Positions 61,483 to 64,000 of a stretch of DNA of 64,000 nucleotides are shown piece by piece. Source of the DNA: Herpetosiphon geysericola (GTDB lineage: Bacteria; Chloroflexota; Chloroflexia; Chloroflexales; Herpetosiphonaceae); assembly GCF_001306135.1 (NCBI RefSeq), contig NZ_LGKP01000005.1, positions 85,240 to 149,239 of the forward strand. Direction: 5' to 3'. Position 1 is the stretch's first letter; the number at the start of each line of letters is the position of its first letter. The notes under the pieces are model-generated. The model was not told the origin of the DNA, made no database searches, and worked only from the letters and a program-made list of their open reading frames with translations. The position numbers and the translations under genes were made by a program.

Positions 61483-62058
61483 ATGCAACTTGGCTATGCC
61501 CGTGTTTCCACCGACGACCAGCACCTGCATCTGCAACACGATGCCTTGCAGCAGGCCGGATGTGCGCAGATCTTTGCCGATCACGGCAGCGGCGCAACCG
61601 CTGACCGGAGTGGTTTCCAGCGCTTGCTGGCCTATGCACGAGCGGGGGACATCGTGGTGGTGTGGCGCTTGGATCGGCTGAGCCGCTCGCTCAAAGATTT
61701 GATCGACATCATCACGCTGCTGGAGCGCAAGGAGATCGGGCTGAAAAGCCTGCATGAATCCATCGATACGACCTCCAGTGCGGGGAAACTGATTTTCCAT
61801 ATCTTTGGGGCACTGGCGGAATTTGAACGCACCCTCATTCGCGAACGCACCCAAGCAGGACTCCAGGCGGCGCGTGCGCGAGGAAGGAAGGGTGGGCGAC
61901 CGAAAGCCCTGTCCGCCGATCAGCAAGCGTTGGCCGTGAAACTGTATAACGAAAAGCAGCACACGATCGCGCAGATCTGCCGGATGCTGGGGATTTCCAA
62001 GCCAACGCTGTATAAATATTTGGCCGATGCGTCCGCAGCGGGAACCACCAACGCCTGA
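61483..62058 (+). CDS. Serine resolvase/invertase of the transposon
   Basis: This 191-residue recombinase has the catalytic Ser9 in LGYARVSTDDQ, WRLDRLSRSLKDL, FGALAEFERTLIRERTQAGL and a C-terminal HTH (TIAQICRMLGISKPTLYKYL). The ATG at 61483 with AAGGAG upstream is preferred over the longer reading. The resolvase indicates replicative transposition with cointegrate resolution, which is uncommon for ISKra4 elements in my knowledge. The right inverted repeat begins 9 bases after its stop. Confidence 0.93.
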   Translation: MQLGYARVSTDDQHLHLQHDALQQAGCAQIFADHGSGATADRSGFQRLLAYARAGDIVVVWRLDRLSRSLKDLIDIITLLERKEIGLKSLHESIDTTSSAGKLIFHIFGALAEFERTLIRERTQAGLQAARARGRKGGRPKALSADQQALAVKLYNEKQHTIAQICRMLGISKPTLYKYLADASAAGTTNA

Positions 62059-62234
62059 GGCGCATGCCCCCGACTTTTTTGTGGTCTCCAACTGGCCTTG
62101 CATGGCCACTGTTGCACCGATGCCCTCCGCACGACCGTGCTCTTGGGCAATCCTGCCACTATGCTGCGCATTGCGCCTACGCCACAGCGGATTTGGGGGC
62201 CACTGGTAGAACGATAATCTCGAATATACCACTC

Positions 62235-62276
62235 ATCATTCATTATCATCTTTTCCATATGATGATAATGAATGAT
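62235..62276. promoter_or_regulatory. 16-bp inverted repeat, Fur-box-like; gap 62092-62472
   Basis: ATCATTCATTATCATC (62235-62250) pairs with 62261-62276 over a 10-nt spacer. The sequence is rich in TGATAAT-type half sites. It lies 200 bp upstream of the glycosyltransferase gene; otherwise the 381-bp gap holds no gene. It may be an operator or a terminator. Confidence 0.4.
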
Positions 62277-62472
62277 CATTCTAAATGCTATAGGTAATGA
62301 CTATCAGTACTTTTAGCCTAGATGGACGAACCTAAATAGAAGGATAGAACAAGGGTCTATGGCATATAGCAGGATGCATCCATTTAAACGATACTTGTCT
62401 GCATCAACCTATCAGGACTATGTTCCTCAAGTGATCTGCGCTCGATTGCAGCATTGAGGAGAGGAGTATCGT

Positions 62473-63483
62473 ATGGACCATCACGCATCCATTATCCATC
62501 CAACCATTGCGCTTATTCCCGCCTTTAATGAATCTCGGTTCATCGGAAGTCTCGTTTTGGCAACAAAAGCCTATGTTGATATTGTCATCGTCGTTGATGA
62601 TGGATCAACCGACCAAACTGTCATAATTGCACAACAAGCGGGTGCAGTTGTCTTGCAACATACTGTAAACCAAGGTAAGGCAGCAGCAGTTAATACCGGG
62701 TTTCGCTATAGCGCAACCCTTAACCCATTTGCCGTTGTGATGCTTGATGGGGATGGACAACATATCGCTGATGATATTCCACGTCTTTTGGCTCCTATCT
62801 GTCATGGTCATGCCGATGTGGTGATTGGGTCACGGTATGGGACGATTCAAAGTACCATTCCGCTTTATCGCAAAGTTGGTCAACTCGGATTAACGACCTT
62901 AACGAACCTTATATCTGGCGTTCATGTCAGTGATTCACAAAGTGGATTTCGTGCGTTTTCCGCTCAAGCCATTCAGGCCTTATCGTTTACCAGTAATGGT
63001 GGATTTTCGATCGAATCAGAAATGCAGTTCCATATTCACGAACAGGCATTGCGGGTTACGGAAGTGCCTATTCATGTGTTGTATGTGGAAAAAGCCAAGC
63101 GCAATCCCTTTCGCCACGGCATGCAAGTGGTAAATGGAATTCTCAGCATTGCAACCACGATGCGCCCCTTATTATTTTGGTGTGGAAGCGGTTTCGTGGC
63201 CTTAATCCTCAGTACCGTCCTGCTCGTATTCCTCGCCGAACATACAACGATTAGTTTGTCCCAATTTGCATGGCTGTTGAGTAGTTTGCTGATCGGCATG
63301 CTGCTGAGTGTTGGGGCAATCGGAACGGGAATTATCCTCCAGCGCCAACGCATCATGTTACAACGGATGGAAACATCATTAAAACAACAATTCCAGCCTG
63401 TCCAGCCAGCAACGACCAATCTGCCTGTCTTGGTACCATCGCTTGATCGCAGCTATGACACCGTTCCGCACGCACACGCATAA
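62473..63483 (+). CDS. Family-2 glycosyltransferase (DPM/polyprenyl-phosphate type)
   Basis: This 336-residue GT2 enzyme uses a nucleotide sugar and probably a polyprenyl phosphate. IALIPAFNESRFIGSLV and VIVVDDGSTDQT open the fold, VMLDGDGQH is the DxD-type metal motif and SGFRAFS follows. Two C-terminal membrane helices (LLFWCGSGFVALILSTVLLVFL, LLSSLLIGMLLSVGAIGTGIIL) anchor it. GAGGAG lies upstream of the ATG. The next glycosyltransferase gene starts 18 bp downstream, so this is the beginning of a cell-surface glycan operon. Confidence 0.92.
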   Translation: MDHHASIIHPTIALIPAFNESRFIGSLVLATKAYVDIVIVVDDGSTDQTVIIAQQAGAVVLQHTVNQGKAAAVNTGFRYSATLNPFAVVMLDGDGQHIADDIPRLLAPICHGHADVVIGSRYGTIQSTIPLYRKVGQLGLTTLTNLISGVHVSDSQSGFRAFSAQAIQALSFTSNGGFSIESEMQFHIHEQALRVTEVPIHVLYVEKAKRNPFRHGMQVVNGILSIATTMRPLLFWCGSGFVALILSTVLLVFLAEHTTISLSQFAWLLSSLLIGMLLSVGAIGTGIILQRQRIMLQRMETSLKQQFQPVQPATTNLPVLVPSLDRSYDTVPHAHA

Positions 63484-63501
63484 CGAGAAAGACCTTCGAC
63501 T

Positions 63502-64000
63502 ATGGAAGCAAGTATCATTATTGTCAGTTATAACAGCCATGATGATCTCATTGAATGCCTCGATTCAGTGCTCAGAGAATGTCATGATCATACCCGTTAT
63601 GAGATTATCGTTGTTGACAACGATTCCCACGATGCGAGCCGGACGTTGATTCGTCATGCGTATCCAATGGTGCAACTGCTTGAAAATACCAATACTGGGT
63701 ATGCTGGTGGGAATAATTATGGCGCAACGGTTGCACAAGGGGATTACTTGATCTTCCTCAATCCTGATACGATTGTTATGCCTGGCGCGATAACCGCCTT
63801 AGTAACTCCCTTATCGAATGATCCAACGATTGGATTAACAACGGGATGCCTCGTTCATCATCGACATCCACAGCAGATTAATACGTGTGGCAACCATATG
63901 CACTATACAGGACTGACCTATTGTCGTGGGGCGAACCAACCCCGCACACAGTATGCGATGAGTTGCACCGTTGATGCCGTATCTGGGGCAGCATGCGCTA
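63502..64000 (+). CDS. Family-2 glycosyltransferase, rhamnosyltransferase-like (3' truncated by window)
   Basis: The frame from ATG 63502 stays open to the window end. The 166 visible residues begin MEASIIIVSYNSHDDLIECLDSV, with IIVVDNDSHDAS, NTGYAGGNNYGA and IFLNPDTIV, the signature of WbbL/RfbF-like rhamnosyltransferases. It overlaps nothing and starts 18 bp after the previous glycosyltransferase, so both are likely cotranscribed. No strong ribosome site is visible (GAGAAAGA). Confidence 0.85.
   Translation, partial: MEASIIIVSYNSHDDLIECLDSVLRECHDHTRYEIIVVDNDSHDASRTLIRHAYPMVQLLENTNTGYAGGNNYGATVAQGDYLIFLNPDTIVMPGAITALVTPLSNDPTIGLTTGCLVHHRHPQQINTCGNHMHYTGLTYCRGANQPRTQYAMSCTVDAVSGAACA

Larger units (their letters stand above)
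58959..62091. mobile_element. ISKra4-family transposon with passenger and resolvase genes
   Basis: The element of about 3.13 kb is bounded by 25-bp perfect inverted repeats: 58959-58983 (TTGGAGACCACAAAAAAGTC, then GGGGG) and 62067-62091. It carries a DDE-type transposase (minus strand), an overlapping pRiA4b ORF-3-like gene (minus) and a divergent serine resolvase. A second, degenerate left end (59124-59146, about 20 of 23 matching) and a 110-bp repeat of the transposase 3' end lie inside. No target-site duplication could be seen. Confidence 0.8.

Noticed and set aside
61294..62232. 312-residue minus-strand frame across the resolvase
   Set aside because: It is the shadow of the resolvase gene and crosses the transposon end.

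Overview
The window looks like a chromosomal segment of a Gram-positive-like, mid-GC filamentous bacterium, most probably a Chloroflexota member close to Herpetosiphon. This is an inference from the overall protein flavour: Pro/Thr-rich linkers, many lipoproteins, SH3/TPTP-type surface proteins, an Anabaena-type ammonia-lyase and a VanY/VanRS-like cell-wall module. No rRNA or tRNA gene was recognised, and there is no CRISPR array.

Region by region. 0-4.5 kb: a possible phenylpropanoid-type cassette (5'-truncated macrolide-type glycosyltransferase, acyl/aryl-CoA ligase, Phe/Tyr/His ammonia-lyase family enzyme). 4.6-12 kb: WYL regulator plus VOC protein, three unknown or surface proteins, Kup potassium transporter. 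12.3-16.6 kb: a VanY-type D,D-carboxypeptidase divergent from a two-component system. This locus is split by an insertion that carries a DUF6602 nuclease-like gene and leaves a 416-bp, about 95 % identical direct repeat on both sides. 16.8-26.2 kb: secreted beta-helix protein, PAF-acetylhydrolase-like hydrolase, small unknowns, two SDR enzymes with an AraC regulator. 26.3-31.7 kb: a five-gene operon behind a promoter embedded in two near-identical operator-like repeats. It encodes an ATP-grasp ligase, a DUF364 (heavy-metal chelation type) protein, a methyltransferase, an MFS transporter and an SbnA-like PLP enzyme. I read it as an undescribed amino-carboxylate metallophore or related small-molecule system; it is the strongest candidate for a novel system here. 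31.8-34.8 kb: glycosyltransferase and NhaA with a structured leader.

35.1-37.4 kb: a compact arsenic operon (ArsR-ArsC fusion, aquaglyceroporin, metallophosphoesterase) with a 35-bp perfect palindrome that contains the ribosome-binding site. It has no ArsB/Acr3 pump. 38.8-52.4 kb: a general-stress and desiccation type island (Mn catalase, isochorismatase-family hydrolase, SRPBCC protein, GH63-like glycosidase coupled to an LLM oxidoreductase, zinc alcohol dehydrogenase, two DUF892 ferritin-like proteins, KGG-repeat protein, DUF2243 membrane protein, several regulators including one broken by a likely 13-bp deletion). 52.5-54.8 kb: Crp-family regulator, beta-hydroxyacid dehydrogenase, lipoprotein.

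54.9-62.1 kb is a rearranged accessory zone. It holds a metallo-beta-lactamase-fold gene fused abruptly to the AT-rich tail of a Ser/Thr kinase, AT-rich secreted unknowns with very long perfect hairpins, and an ISKra4-type transposon (transposase, pRiA4b ORF-3 protein, serine resolvase) bounded by 25-bp perfect inverted repeats with a second, nested left end. 62.5 kb to the end: two family-2 glycosyltransferases, the last cut by the window edge, likely the start of a cell-surface polysaccharide locus.
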